Below are positions 23,552 through 35,714 of a DNA stretch of 64,000 nt, in pieces. The number at the start of each line of letters is the position of its first letter. Position 1 is the first letter of the stretch. Both the position numbers and the translations under genes were made by a program. Where the stretch lies: positions 48,775 through 112,774 of the forward strand of contig LUCM01008935.1 in the NCBI GenBank assembly GCA_008360955.1. The letters are read 5' to 3'. This DNA is from Fasciolopsis buskii (taxonomy: Eukaryota > Platyhelminthes > Trematoda > Plagiorchiida > Fasciolidae). The notes under the pieces were generated by a model that worked only from the letters and a program-made list of their open reading frames with translations, did no database searches and was not told the DNA's origin.

Positions 23552-25564
23552 TTCATTATGTTTTATCTTATTAGTAAAATAAACAACCATTCCAAACACA
23601 TGTAATAATTGCTTCATGAAAAGCTAACATTAAAATTCACGAATTAAATCTGAACAAATTTTTTTACTACTTTTCTGACATTTAGATTCTTCAATCTAGT
23701 TTACTTCATGGAAGCGTAAAATATTGCCGGTTTGTAACTTAGAAGTAAATGCCTAAGGTGCGAATGCCCTAAAAAGTCGGTAATCATTCACTGGAAGCAT
23801 ACTTTATACTCGTAACAATACAATTTGTATTACTTCCACTGGGAGCCATGTTAAAATACCGCATAGCTGCGCGCTCAGTTGTTGCGTAGTTTGCGAGTCA
23901 AATTGTGTTCGTTTATTGATTCAAAAAACCCTCATTAAGTGAAACATTTATAACAACACAAATTTAAGAGTGAAAATTAAAAGCAAACAGTAACTTTAAT
24001 CGGATAGCGGGTTTGTAAAATCGTACATTTTATTTAGTCAGAGTTTCAGTCGATCAGGCTACCACTCTACAGTTGTTAACTGTCGGTAATTCATGATAGA
24101 ACAATACCGTTTGTTTTCACATACATACCTGTGTTTGTGAACACTGTGTAATGTTTCGTTTTAATAGGTTACCGTGTTGTTGTTTGTATATTGATGTCCA
24201 GTAGTCTATGGAAAATGATAACCTGTTTAAGATTGTCAGGTGGCATCATATAATCTGGTATGAGGTCTAAGGGGCTTACATGGAACTAATCCCAACAGCT
24301 GCATGCAATTATGTTCGATGTGTGCGAATTATGGCGATAAGGTAAATTGCCACCAAAATGGCTGAGTTGAAAGCAAAAAGATGTGGACAGATTGAACCTT
24401 AGCGTTCTGTCCATCCTTTGTGCGGGTATTTTAACGGAACTTCCATGAAAACGGGATTGATGTATCCCGGAGTGTCAATAATTGGTTTTCTGTCTGTCTG
24501 TCTGTCTGTCTTTCTCGCTCTCTCTCTCTCTCTCTCGACTCTGGCAGATAATTGGAAACAAATGTTTCGACCTTCGAGTTTTCTTCAGCAACTAAAAGTA
24601 GGAATGAGCTGACGCTTTTTGCTGATTGTTATTTATGCTGCTTTTAAGAGTAAACGGCTGATAGGAACATATGAGCCTAATTAGAAAGCGGCAATCTTAT
24701 TATGGTCAGAGGCAACTGCCCGACTAGTTTCTAGCATTAAACAGACCACCGTATTCCCTGCCTAATCACTGAAAACTTTTCACTCCGGTGCGGAATGATA
24801 TCAAACTAGCGATGGTCAAGCAGTCTTTCACGTGTTATTTTCTTTGAATCCGAATGTTTTGTGTGTCCGATTTTTAACAACGTCTGTCACCTACTCGCAA
24901 GGCCGCCTAATAGTAGATACTTGCGTTTGCACTAAAATTTGAAAGTTTTCGAAAAATAAATAAAAGTTTGTTAAATAGTTGCACGAATTACTGGTAATAT
25001 TATCATCACTGATGTTTAGTACATTGTTTGTTCTTTCATGTAAATCGTAAAACTTTCGAGACATTAAACTCAGTTGGTTAAATGAGCACCTGAACTTGGG
25101 AATAAGATGGATTAGGCGTATCCATAAAATCCGTGCCATATCCATGGAAATTACTCACAAACTGTATTAGTGATTTATATCATACCAAATGTGAACATAT
25201 TCCTAGAACCGCACTAGCATGTATATGTCTGCAGCTTCTTCTTACAACATGATCGAAGGGAGAGTGTAGTGATGGAGGCATAACCCATTGGCACACTGAT
25301 CTACTTCCTGAGGCAGAAGGAAGCGGGAAAGTTGCAGCCGTATTCTTGAAAATTGGATTAGCCAATAATCACTCTACGATCTGCGTAGGTCTACCACCAA
25401 GATGACCGGCAGATCAAGGATTCGAACCTCTTTCCTATTTGTTGACAGATTCTTAATTTACCAAAGCAATACGTAAAGTTTCAGACCCATGTCTGAATTT
25501 TTCTGAGCCCAAAAGTCAAACTTCCAAAACATGATATTTATGAGTACGTTGATCAGCGATTGCC
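23552..25564. other. Intergenic DNA with a compound microsatellite and a SINE-head remnant
   Basis: No gene was recognised. It holds the (TCTG)n(TC)n tract at 24491-24535. A minus-strand tRNA-like head remnant with a GAGGTTCGAATCC B box lies near 25395-25440. Confidence 0.45.
24491..24535. repeat. Compound (TCTG)n / (TC)n microsatellite
   Basis: Several TCTG repeats (TCTGTCTGTCTGTCTG) run into an interrupted TC dinucleotide tract. The 64-codon frame across it (24418-24612) is low-complexity and is not called a gene. Confidence 0.95.
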
Positions 25565-25728
25565 AATTGGAAATGGTCGTGGAGCTTAGACGTGAAGGTC
25601 GCGGGTTCGAATCCTCCCACCGCCGGTCAACTTCCCCACTTAGCGTCCCTCTGTTGGCTGCGAACCACTTCCTGAAAAATGATTAACATTGTTATTACAT
25701 TAATAAAGGAAGTAAATGATAAAAAAGC
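25565..25728 (+). mobile_element. SINE family B copy, plus strand, well preserved
   Basis: It has a clear B box (GCGGGTTCGAATCCTCCCA), the body CGCCGGTCAACTTCCCCACT and CTGTTGGCTGCG, and the tail GAAAAATGATTAACATTGTT followed by AATAAAGGAAGTAAATGATA. One of the least diverged copies in the window. It lies about 600 bp upstream of the membrane-protein gene on the same strand. Confidence 0.88.
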
Positions 25729-26289
25729 TAGAGGGGTCATTCCAACACAGCGCTCTGGACCGCTAACAATAATCTGACTGTGATATGTCTTAGGAGTAAA
25801 GCGGTTTTTTGCGGCAAATTTTCGAAAGTCAACGTTAGTGCACCGGGTTCGGGACCTCTTCCCGTGTGCCATTTTCCGATTTCGGTGCCATTTGAACGAC
25901 CGCTGTAGCCTTCCAAAAGTCCTTGTACACTCTTCTTTCTTTCAGACAGTGAAAGTAAATAATGGAGCATGCAATTAGGCTAGATCACGTGGCCTTTTAT
26001 TCCAGTGGAAAAACAGCACATTTTGTCCGCTTTTCTCAAGATTTCTTAAAAGTGAACAAATTGAACGGCGTTAATCAACGACCGATTCAATTATGGCATA
26101 TTTTTTCAGCCAGGCTTTTATTTGAGCAATTAAGTTGTTTAAATGATGATAAAATAACCAGAAGTTTTTTAAGAAATAATTTTCTACAAGTCATTCCATC
26201 ACGATATGCTTTCGTACACGTTCTCACATGATCGTTGCAACGTATTGCGCTTGAGAGTTAACGAGAATAATTTTTGTCTGGATTGATTT

Positions 26290-26291
26290 AG
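26290..26291 (+). other. Possible splice acceptor before the coding start
   Basis: GATTGATTTAG precedes the coding exon and could end a 5'-UTR intron or serve as a trans-splicing acceptor. A stronger pyrimidine-rich acceptor (TTCTTTCTTTCAG) ends at 25945. Which is used cannot be told from the sequence. Confidence 0.3.
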
Positions 26292-26325
26292 GAAATTTCA
26301 AATTGAAGTGGGAACAAACGTAAAT

Positions 26326-29300
26326 ATGCCACCTATTGAATCTGGATTACCCCAAACATATGCTGGTAGCGGATCGGACGATACAGCTACTTCGACCCCT
26401 AGCCGACAGTTGGAATTGCCGACAAGGGTTCTCACTGGTTTTTTGTTTTTTGTCCTGGGAATCATTATTCTACTTTTGCTTCTCGTGATCACTGTGGCCA
26501 CAGTTGTGACGAAATCCAATTGGTGGATTCGTCGACGGCGTACTTGTCAAAGACGAATGGATTATGCGGGTGCAAAAAAACCGATCCCATTAGAAGAGAA
26601 ACTGTTCTACTATGCTGACATTGTGTTGGATGCTATCGCGTTGCATTGGAGTGACGAAGATTCCGCAATGACTGGCAAATCGGTTGGAAAACCAAAAATT
26701 GGCGAACTGGTCGGGTCAGATGGCACCCAGCTTCCTTTACGATTTCAACCGGAAAAACTGTACGGTGCAACTAGTAATGTTCATCGGGAGAGTATGAGAA
26801 AACGCAGTTCGTCCTTCCTGTCGGTTCAGCCTCAGTCTGATGGACAGAGAAGAGCATCAATGGTTGATAGTTTGACATTTCTCAGTCCAACAAATCGCCT
26901 GAAGTTCGGAAAATCTACTAACGAGCAAACTGCCCACTTGCCAGATTACAAGTTGGCTTACCCACAGCTGGAATCTACGAAACCTGCCAAGTGGAATACG
27001 GAAGCACTTCCGTTGATCGATGTAACATTAGACAAGGATGAAACCGGTACTGGAGACGAGGCTGACGGGGTAGATGATTCACGTTCGGATCGTGAACAGG
27101 ATGCTAATTCGATTTTGTCTATCGCAGTTCCCATTAGACGTGCCTCAGCAACAAATATCCCAATGACCGAGTCCGTGTTAAATCGCCGGGCCAGCTTCGC
27201 GGACACATTAAGAAAGCCTCAAGTTCCAGTGATCAGCCTCCCTTCGACAACAGATGACGAAGAACTAGGTAAAACAGAGAACAGCGAAAAAGAGAGAAAT
27301 ACACTGTGTCCCATTCAAACCAACCTAGTTAAGAGAAACAGCATGGTTGAAAATTTGTCTAACTTTCGCAGCATGCATTTAACTTCGCAGCCAGATGCTT
27401 CGTTGACTGATACTGAACTGTCAACAGTGACGCAACTTAAGGAAGGTCAAGACAAGGCAGAACTTGAACAAGGAGAACATAGGTCGCCAATCAGTGTGGC
27501 TGAAAGTCCCAGAAAGTTGCCCCATCTACCACCTCTTCGCAATGTTGAGTCACCAGCTGGACAGATGGCATTAGCTATCAAACTCGTCGAGGACGCGAAC
27601 TCCACGAACGACAAGCTGGATATACATTTTATATCGGGGAAATTGCTGAAATCTCCACGTCCTTGGCAAAAAGGGAGCTTCATTCTAAAATGTGCATTCC
27701 ACTCGTTGCATCATGTGCAACACAGCACCCTTATTTGCAAAGATGCCGAACTGGGACGTTTGTGTTTTCCCCCAACTGCACATGTCACATTTGACTTGTG
27801 TGATCGTCAATCGAAACAGTGTGCTACCACAATGAATCAATTGAAAATCACTATCGTCGAAGGTGGCTCAAAATGGGGCTCGGGAAGAGAGTATTATCAC
27901 GGCACTGTCAGCATACAACTGTCCGGGATTCAAATTCTCACGGGCAAACCAGAATGGTATCCAATTTCTGCTGCCTATCCGGTAAGTTTTGATATCCCTT
28001 TCGGATGGCCTTCCGCAAAAAGACGATCAATTTATCTAAAAAATCGCATTTTTTCGTGGCATATTCTTCAAGAACGTTATCACTAGCCGTTTGCAGGCAT
28101 CCTCTCACGCAACGTGTGCCGGTCCTAGGAGGCAAGTTGTATTGGGTGATGTTCGCCCACCCAAAACATCTCAAAACAGGCAAATTTTTGAGATAAGATT
28201 TGGTGATTTTCTAAATGTTCCTTCAATGTACTCAGAGGTATTTAGCAAATAATGCTCGGAAAATAGCAAAAAATGCTCGTTATGAAATCTCATTCGATAC
28301 TCCCCGGAAGGAGTCATGCATCGGTTGGAAAATTATCCGAGACCGGGCACAGTATGAGCGATAAATAAATTGTCTGTACGTATCCCACAAACAAAACCCA
28401 GACAGGCAATCTAAATCGACCGTAATCGCACGTTCCAAGTACCCTCACCAGACCGTAAAATATGATTTCAGTCTGTTTTGAGGTTTTGTCGATCAAAGGA
28501 TTAAAACTGCCGAAACCCGGGAAGAATTAAGTGGCCAATGAATTACGTCTGTTTATCTCTGCCCCCAAAGCTAGCGACTTCATTTGATCACATTGATTCA
28601 AATATAATCTCACTCGCTTAATCGAGCGTGAAAGAACGATCAAAATGCAGTCTAACCGGTCAACAAGACCGTTTTGTTTATTTGCCATAATCAAGAGGTT
28701 TATATTAGAACCACACAGGATCCAGCTCATTGACTGTATGTCCCATTCCCCTGACTTATTGCTTTTCCTTTGTTGCGGAATCGGAGCGGATCCACAGTTC
28801 TTCACCCGGCTTCTTGGTTCCCAGACTCTCAAGTGTTTAGTCTGTGCGTCATTGATAAGCATAAATGTGCTAGCCGGCGTGGTCCATGCTCACTCGTCAC
28901 ATCGACATAAAGCGTTCTTGGACTTTTGGCACCGTCTCATTATCCCACCTTACATCCAGTGTGTGCCCATTCTACTGTGAGCCTACCAAGGTTCACCGAA
29001 CTGTTTAACCAAACTAAAGAGTAACTTTTCATGAGGTTCTGATAGCTGAGTTTGAAGTTTGGATCGTAATCGTCTCATCACCAGTTGGGGTGAGATTTTT
29101 ACTCCAAGTCACCTCCACTGGCGCTGAAACGCCAAACTCAGCTATCAATACCCCATAAATATCCACAACCTGAGCTACGGCCAGCACAAACTTTCAAATC
29201 CATCAAAAGTAACTTCTCGGAGAACGCTTGCGGAATTGTTGAAACGGTAAAAAAGCTGTGTAGATTATGCACGCCAGAAATGAAGCGTCCACAGGTGGCA

Positions 29301-32300
29301 CTTGACTTACAGTTGCGAATTCGAAAGATGATTAATGTTCCCTGAATCAAGTTTTGATTGCACTGGCAGACAAAAAAATGACATGATACGCAGGCTACGT
29401 GGAATATAAACAAAAAGTTATGGAACATGGTTATCATTTAATAAAATTAATTCAGACTAATCTGAGATTGTTCTCAGTTCTAACTGTTCAATGCTTATTC
29501 CACGCTCAAATAAACTTTTTCCGCAGTGGAAGATGTCGATTGTGTCACTATTAATCCGAATACCTGGTCCACAGCCTCAATCAACAAGACATTCTGAATT
29601 TATAATCCACGGGAATAAAAATGTAAGGCATCAAAAAACGCCCCAATGGGATCTTACGATGACCATTGGTTTTCGTTGGTTGACAAAATTTCCGGTGAAT
29701 TCACCTGCACAGTTTGTCTTTTTGTAAAACCGAAATGCCTATTTATTTTTATTCGTCCTTTCTCAACTACCACTCGACCGACGAATTCCATCTGGAGAGC
29801 ACTTCACCAGTTGAAGCGTTTGCCAACTATTTTAGTTAATAGAGTTCACGCGGGAAAAAGCGGGAATAACCCAACACTGAAGTACAGTTCTGTTTATTTT
29901 GTTCACGAAATATGAAATAACGTCAATGAACAAGAATTATTAGAAGATCGACAATTGTCTTCGTTTGCGCACTAGGTCTGTCAGTAAACATTTTAGGTTG
30001 AGCGTTACAGGTAAGTTTGTTTGCTAGAATTCTATTGAAAAAAGATAATGTCAGGTACCAAAATGCCGGAAAACTAATCTGGCAACCAGTAGCGTTGTTT
30101 CCTCGCAACGCACCACTTTGTTTATGCCACTGCAGACTCCAACTAATCTGGGCATACACGATTTCCTCGCTTTTCGGTTCCCTGAAATTATTAGCTAATC
30201 AGAAGATAAGAAAAACGAGCAATCCACAGTACCAACAAGTAATGAGTGGATTCTTCAGAAAACTTAGGCTTTTCGCTATCCTGAGGGTTTATGTCTTGTA
30301 CGATATGAACAAGCTAGGTCATACTTTTGTAGACAATGCGTATAGCTGGTAACAGACCCTTTCGATATAACGTTCACCACTTCGTGTTAGTCCCCGATAA
30401 CGAGGTCGACGGATGTGGTTGGGACAGAGATGTTTCTGGTCATATTCATCAAATACATTAAGCTCATTTTTCTGAGTCCTGACCGCACCTAACTGATAGC
30501 GGGAGAATGACTTGCTAGCTAAGTATTTGGTCATTTTAGACCGTAGGATGTCCTTGCAAAGTCCGAACAGAAAAGAGGGAAATGATTAGAGAAAAAAGTA
30601 CTGAAATAAATCATACGCTTTGGAGATTCCCTAAATTTGGAAATAACGTACTTTCTTTAAACTCCTGCCCTTCTAGGGGTTTATAAGATCCGTCACCAAA
30701 TCTTGAATGTATATGGCAATCGCCACCTATGCATCAATTCTCGCTTCAACCTTCCCCCACCACTGTGCTCTTTCTGTTTAACCAGGTGATTCGTATCAAA
30801 GCAGACCTGTTGGTCTCACTCTGTCAACGTCAGTGGGAAGGATTTGTCAGTCTCGGAGTGCACGAGATACGGAATATCGAGTTGCAAAAGAAGGGACACT
30901 ACAGCCTTGACGATTTGGACTCGTTGACCGGCATTGAGCAAAGTAAGCGTTCCGTTCTAAAAAAAACAGACCCGAGGAGACAGTAACACGTTTGCAGTTC
31001 CTTTGGATTCTCATTTCTCATCACGAAACGCGGCTAAAAGTCAAACTAAAATAAATATGCTTTGTATGAGGGCCGCGCAATCCACGTAGTTTCGCGATGA
31101 GTTGCATCAAGATTTTGTGGTTCCCAAAAACCTCATCCAGAATACCTTATAGGTAACAATTGTTTGTATGGCATACTCCAAACTTTACGTGAAATTTTGT
31201 GGACTGAATTAATTGAAATACTGTGGGCTGTCATTCTCAATCCACAATAGATGATGGGGTCAAATCTTTGTGTGCTGGATTAGCCCTTTTTTATTCCAAC
31301 TCACTAGTTACAATTGGAAGGTACAGAGATCTATTTGGAATAAACAAACGTCAAACCTGTTATGCTTTATGCTTGATAAAGCTCATGAATCCCATAGTGA
31401 TTAACTGTAATACAGGTTTATTGTATACTGAAGAATCCTGTTAAGTACCACACATCCACAAACTGACGCCACGAGCAGGAGTCGGACTTGCTAACCTCCA
31501 TCCAGAGGACGGATTATCCACCTCTGAGCTACGATCGACAGAGATCTCGAGAAAAATATATTCAAATGAGAATACAAATAACAACTGTAACCCTTGGATA
31601 CAAGAAGACAACACCTTACTGCAAAGCAAACTTAGTTTACTCCCTCGGACTGGTTGTTATAGTAGGCTCAGTGTCCGTAGCGTGTTCTTTTAAAGCTCAA
31701 AAGTCACAAGCAACTAACTATGCAGTAAATGCCATATCGATCGAAATATTTGTCACCATGCAAGTAACAATGGTAAGTGTCAAATGACATGAGTCGCTCA
31801 GTGGATTTATCCGTTTACAAGGTCGATGATCATACAAATGATAGATCACGTACGTGGACAAACCCATGAGAGATATCGCATTGTAAACAAAATAGTATGG
31901 ATGCCCAACACATCATATTCACATGAATCGGCAAATTATGGGGCCTGTGCACCAATTCACTTATCCAGATCTAATCGTCAAACAGTCCGGCCAGGGAAAA
32001 TGTTCAACTTCGTGTAGTCTGCGTAGGACTGGGTCGATCTTAAAACTCCGTACAGCATTCTAATCCCGCCTGTGAAATGAGATTCCACACAGAGTTCCGC
32101 ATTTTACAGCCATATGAAAGATGATCGTCGACAGTAAAAAACAAAATAGGTTTTAATCTTTGAAAACGATTGCTCGTGTTGTGTAGTCAAAATTAAATGG
32201 TAACGCCTTGTCCCAAATCAGGCACATCGCGCAACGTTCTACAAAAATATGGGGAATTTCCTTGCTTTCTTTCAACGATGCGGTCTACCGTGGTTCTGCC

Positions 32301-35300
32301 ATATCATCCGTCGAATCACGATGGAACTTGAGAAAAAACGCGCATTGTTACCACCTGAATCAGGCTGAAACCTTTGGCTGGGGTAAAGAAATAGTGCTTA
32401 AAGAGATGAAATCTGATAATTTGTGTTCATGTCGTTGAGCTTATCTATAAGCCTTCATCGTAATTTATTCGGTAACTGCTGTCTGTTGGTTCACTATTCT
32501 TCTGAACCAACGGTTCGCGTCGATGCAACATTGACAACTGTAAAATATGAAAGGAATTCATCAAGATTCTTTGGAAGTTCAGGAAAACTCTACTGTTCGT
32601 GTGCGAATTCGGAAATGATTGTCCGTGTTGCTCAGTTGAAAATATTTGTTGTCCTAGCTCGAAATTTGCAGCAATTTCTGTTCACATTTTTTACGGGGTT
32701 AAGAAATTGCGCGATATTTCTGTTGTTTAGTCTAACGGTGCACATCATTTGACGGCTTTTTGCGAAGTGGAATTCGCTGCGCTTTAGTTCGTCTTTGGAA
32801 ATGAACGTCCGTTTAACTTAGAATGCATGAAGGGAAAAAAAACGTACCAATGTTCTCTATAACCTCAGTTCCTTTATCCTATTTTTTTATTCTATTTAAT
32901 CGACCAAGTTGCGATGAGACGTTTCTTTCGTAAGCATGAATTTGGGCAAAGATTGCAACTTAGAGACAAATTAAAAAGTTGCTAACAGCTACTGTTTGCT
33001 CGTGCAATCACTAATTACCACTTTTCAATTAAGAGTTATGGCGAATGTTTTATAGATTATAGCGAGACTATTAAAAAATACCCAATAGATTGACAATCGA
33101 ATATCTTGGGAACGTGACTCGGTTATTGCGTGCTTACAATCAAATCAAAATGGAAAAACAGAAGGTCCCAGTTGTCCAGAAGAATATATTTTCCTTAGCT
33201 AATATTATTGATTGGTGGGCAAATAGTTAGGTATTTGCGCGTCCTACTCGATCGATCGAACGAGGTTTTCGTTTTGCTATCATGGAAGGCATTTATAAGT
33301 CCATGCAATAGGGATGGGTACTAGACGTATACTAACTAGTGTAATCGAGTTTTACTAAAAGGGATAGGAAGAACGTTGTAGCCGAACAGTGTTTTTCACC
33401 CAAAGTCCCAAGTGGACCATCTCTAATGGGAAGCGAAATCCTGTGAATGAATTACCGCAGATTACATAAATCCGGCAATATTTCGGAATTTAATGAGTGT
33501 CAGGACCGGGAGCCTTACAAGAGTGGTTGAAATTCACTCCCCTCATGTTCCACATTCCCAAATGTGCGTAAACACTCATGTGAAAGCTCACAAAGTAGAA
33601 ATAAGAGGAGGTGAAAAAAGTACTATCTTAAAATCAGTGTGGTAACAAATTCGACTTGTCTTATCGGGATCAAGTTCGTGAACCCGAATTGCTATAGCCT
33701 CGTTATTGCCGTGCATAGTTCGGACGATTCATGACCCCTCCCCCACCCCTCGGGAGGCTTGGCCCTGATCGACATAAATTACACGGTCCGGTCGGTGACG
33801 GCCAAGAAAAGTGCGAAATACGTTGCACCGTTTGGTTGTTTTCCAGACAATAAGCTGAAATTTCAGTAGGCGTAAAAGTGTGCATGCGATTGTGACGACG
33901 GTGTCAAGCACTTGAATCTAACCTGTTCGGGAATGATGTTTACCTGTGTGTTGAAATTATTTCAACAGTCGTGTGCATGCAAGTGATTATGGTTTGATTT
34001 GGTTTGCGTCGACATACGTAAATAAGATATGGATTAGTAATGATAAGGGGGAAAGTTTTGTTCGGGAAGAGTTCACACCGGTCGATACGATGACCACAAG
34101 CCTACGGGATGAGAACAGATCATAGTTTGAAGGAACGGTAAAATTCAACCGATGACGTTTCTTTGAAACTGGAAGGTCAAACAAGAGAGAAAAGCAGCGA
34201 GCTTTGTATTGAACGCTGGTGCACGAGACAGTTAATTAGCACTCTGTATGTCGACTGGATGTTTTGAATCTCCGAGGGAAATGGGAAAATTCTGTTCACT
34301 GTAGTAATCATTTAAGTTACAAATGATGCTTTTCAGGTCACGGCATATGTTCATCGTAATACCGGGATCCTAAGAGACAGAGAACGTAATTATCGTTCTG
34401 GGACGTATCAAGGCGTAGGATGAATTGGCCTAAAATGACTGTAGGTCACAGAACTAAGCAGGATACCAGGCGAGTTTGTCAGAGGACGCAAAAATGGAAG
34501 TCGATTTTCTGAACACCGGTAAACAAATATTTTCATTTCGTTTTGAAATAAACTACTCAGAATTGGACATATCATTCTTCAGATGTGTAAGAATTTGCCA
34601 TTGGAGGAAGTTGCAGTCATAGGTAATCAAATGCTCCTAAAAGGTTGCACTAAACAAGACCCCATGGACGAATCCATTCGGGTCATCCAATAATGGCTCT
34701 TGCCGATGAGAAATCCTAAAATTATTTATTACCAGACAAGAAATTCTTAGTTCAAAAACAAAAAAAACGGATTTATTAATAAATGCATTTTCGATTGAAT
34801 TCATCGAATGGAGTTTCATTTGGAGGGTGGATGGTTTTGAGAGTGGTATTATTCTCATACAGACAAAAAAAGAATAAAGTAAGCACGTTCATATCACCGT
34901 GAATTCCTAATCAACGGTGACAGGTGGAACGTGATCCAAAAGTATTCTAGCATATTCCCGGTATACTGCTCCCTCGATAGTCTGACAGACAGACTACTGA
35001 ACACTGTGCTCAAAGCTACACATCCAGTATGACTAATTACTGTTTAACGAATCCGCTGGTTAGCTGAACCAATTGTTATCATTGGTTTTCATTTCCCATT
35101 TGTTGCCTAATATAGGTGGCTTTGAAATTCATGCTTGTCTAACCTACGATTGTCGATTGGTCAAATCGAAAAAAAGCGTCTTTCTCCAGCAGCCCAGACA
35201 TGCCCCGAAATCGGAGAAATCTCATTCTGGATTGGAAAAACGGTTGTCTGTGGCTAGCACCAGTCGACGCATGTCGTTTAGTAGAACAGTGAGCGGTGAA

Positions 35301-35633
35301 CATTATTTGCAATTTTCCGTGCCACAGGCAAAAACGAATGTGGGAAAATCAATCTTTGCCAACTACGGGATTGTTTTGTTTGTCACTACCAAATTGCCCC
35401 TGGTCGAACAATTGCCTGCCGATTTTGTGAACCAACTCAGATTGATAGGGGCTCCGGATCCGAAGAGTCTTCAGGCTGTCGGCGAGTGTTTCATTGCGGA
35501 TGAGCCAACCCAATCGGCCTACTGGAGTACAATGAGCTTTAAAGCAAAATGTGATACACCGTGTACGTCTTTGTGGAACGAAGCAGCGAACAACGGTTCG
35601 GCTCGAGCTTATCAATGGTTGACCACAACCTAA
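26326..35633 (+). CDS. Synaptotagmin-like single-pass membrane protein, three exons
   Basis: Exons 26326-27981, 30786-30942 and 35116-35633 join in frame (phases 0 and 1) to a 776-residue protein. The first ATG is at 26326; the upstream in-frame GTG is discounted in a eukaryote, and a TGA lies further up. Residues 35-61 form one strongly hydrophobic helix, followed by RRRR, giving an outside-N, cytoplasmic-C topology. A long polar linker (about 70-425) follows, then a beta-rich region (about 430-550) resembling a degenerate C2 domain. The C-terminal exon ends with a YW (740-741) and LW (757-758) spacing like the HW...WH end of synaptotagmin C2B domains. I see no clear aspartate clusters for calcium binding, so a calcium-independent member (Syt14/16-like) is possible. 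The family call is tentative; the gene itself is well supported by frame continuity across both junctions. Confidence 0.75.
27982..30785 (+). other. Intron 1 of the membrane-protein gene (2804 bp)
   Basis: Donor GGTAAGTTTT at the end of exon 1 and acceptor TCTGTTTAACCAG before exon 2. The reading frame is preserved with no split codon. The intron contains a short inverted-repeat element at 29040-29147 and no recognised gene. Several open frames of about 100 codons on both strands are taken as chance. Confidence 0.75.
29040..29147. mobile_element. Small inverted-repeat (MITE-like) element within intron 1
   Basis: Perfect 15-bp terminal inverted repeats, TGATAGCTGAGTTTG at the left and CAAACTCAGCTATCA at the right, flank a 78-bp interior. 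No coding capacity and no clear target-site duplication. Confidence 0.7.
30943..35115 (+). other. Intron 2 of the membrane-protein gene (4173 bp)
   Basis: The donor AA-GTAAGC follows exon 2, and the acceptor CCTAATATAG precedes exon 3. The split codon A/GT rebuilds a serine and the frame continues. A tRNA-like repeat head lies at 31466-31545. No other gene is recognised. An additional in-frame exon cannot be excluded, because the intron is long and the predicted C2B-like region is shorter than usual. Confidence 0.7.
31466..31545 (-). repeat. tRNA-like repeat head, minus strand
   Basis: Read on the minus strand: GTAGCTCAGAGGTGG resembles an A box, a TCC...GGA anticodon-like stem follows, and AAGTCCGACTCC resembles a degenerate B box. 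The spacing suits a tRNA. The ends do not form a clean acceptor stem, so it is a tRNA-derived repeat or pseudogene. It does not look like the family A or B heads. Confidence 0.5.
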
Positions 35634-35708
35634 TTCACTATCAGCACAAACAGTGTGACATAACTCAAATTCATCGTTCATGTCATTCAACATCGATTTC
35701 TGCATATA

Positions 35709-35714
35709 AATAAA
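35709..35714 (+). terminator. Polyadenylation signal of the membrane-protein gene
   Basis: AATAAA, 76 bp past the TAA stop, on the coding strand. Further AATAAA hexamers at about 35887, 36053 and 36124 could serve as alternatives. Confidence 0.6.

Noticed and set aside
26308..26325. GTG start six codons upstream of the membrane-protein ATG
   Set aside because: GTG starts are not expected in eukaryotic nuclear genes; the ATG at 26326 was used.
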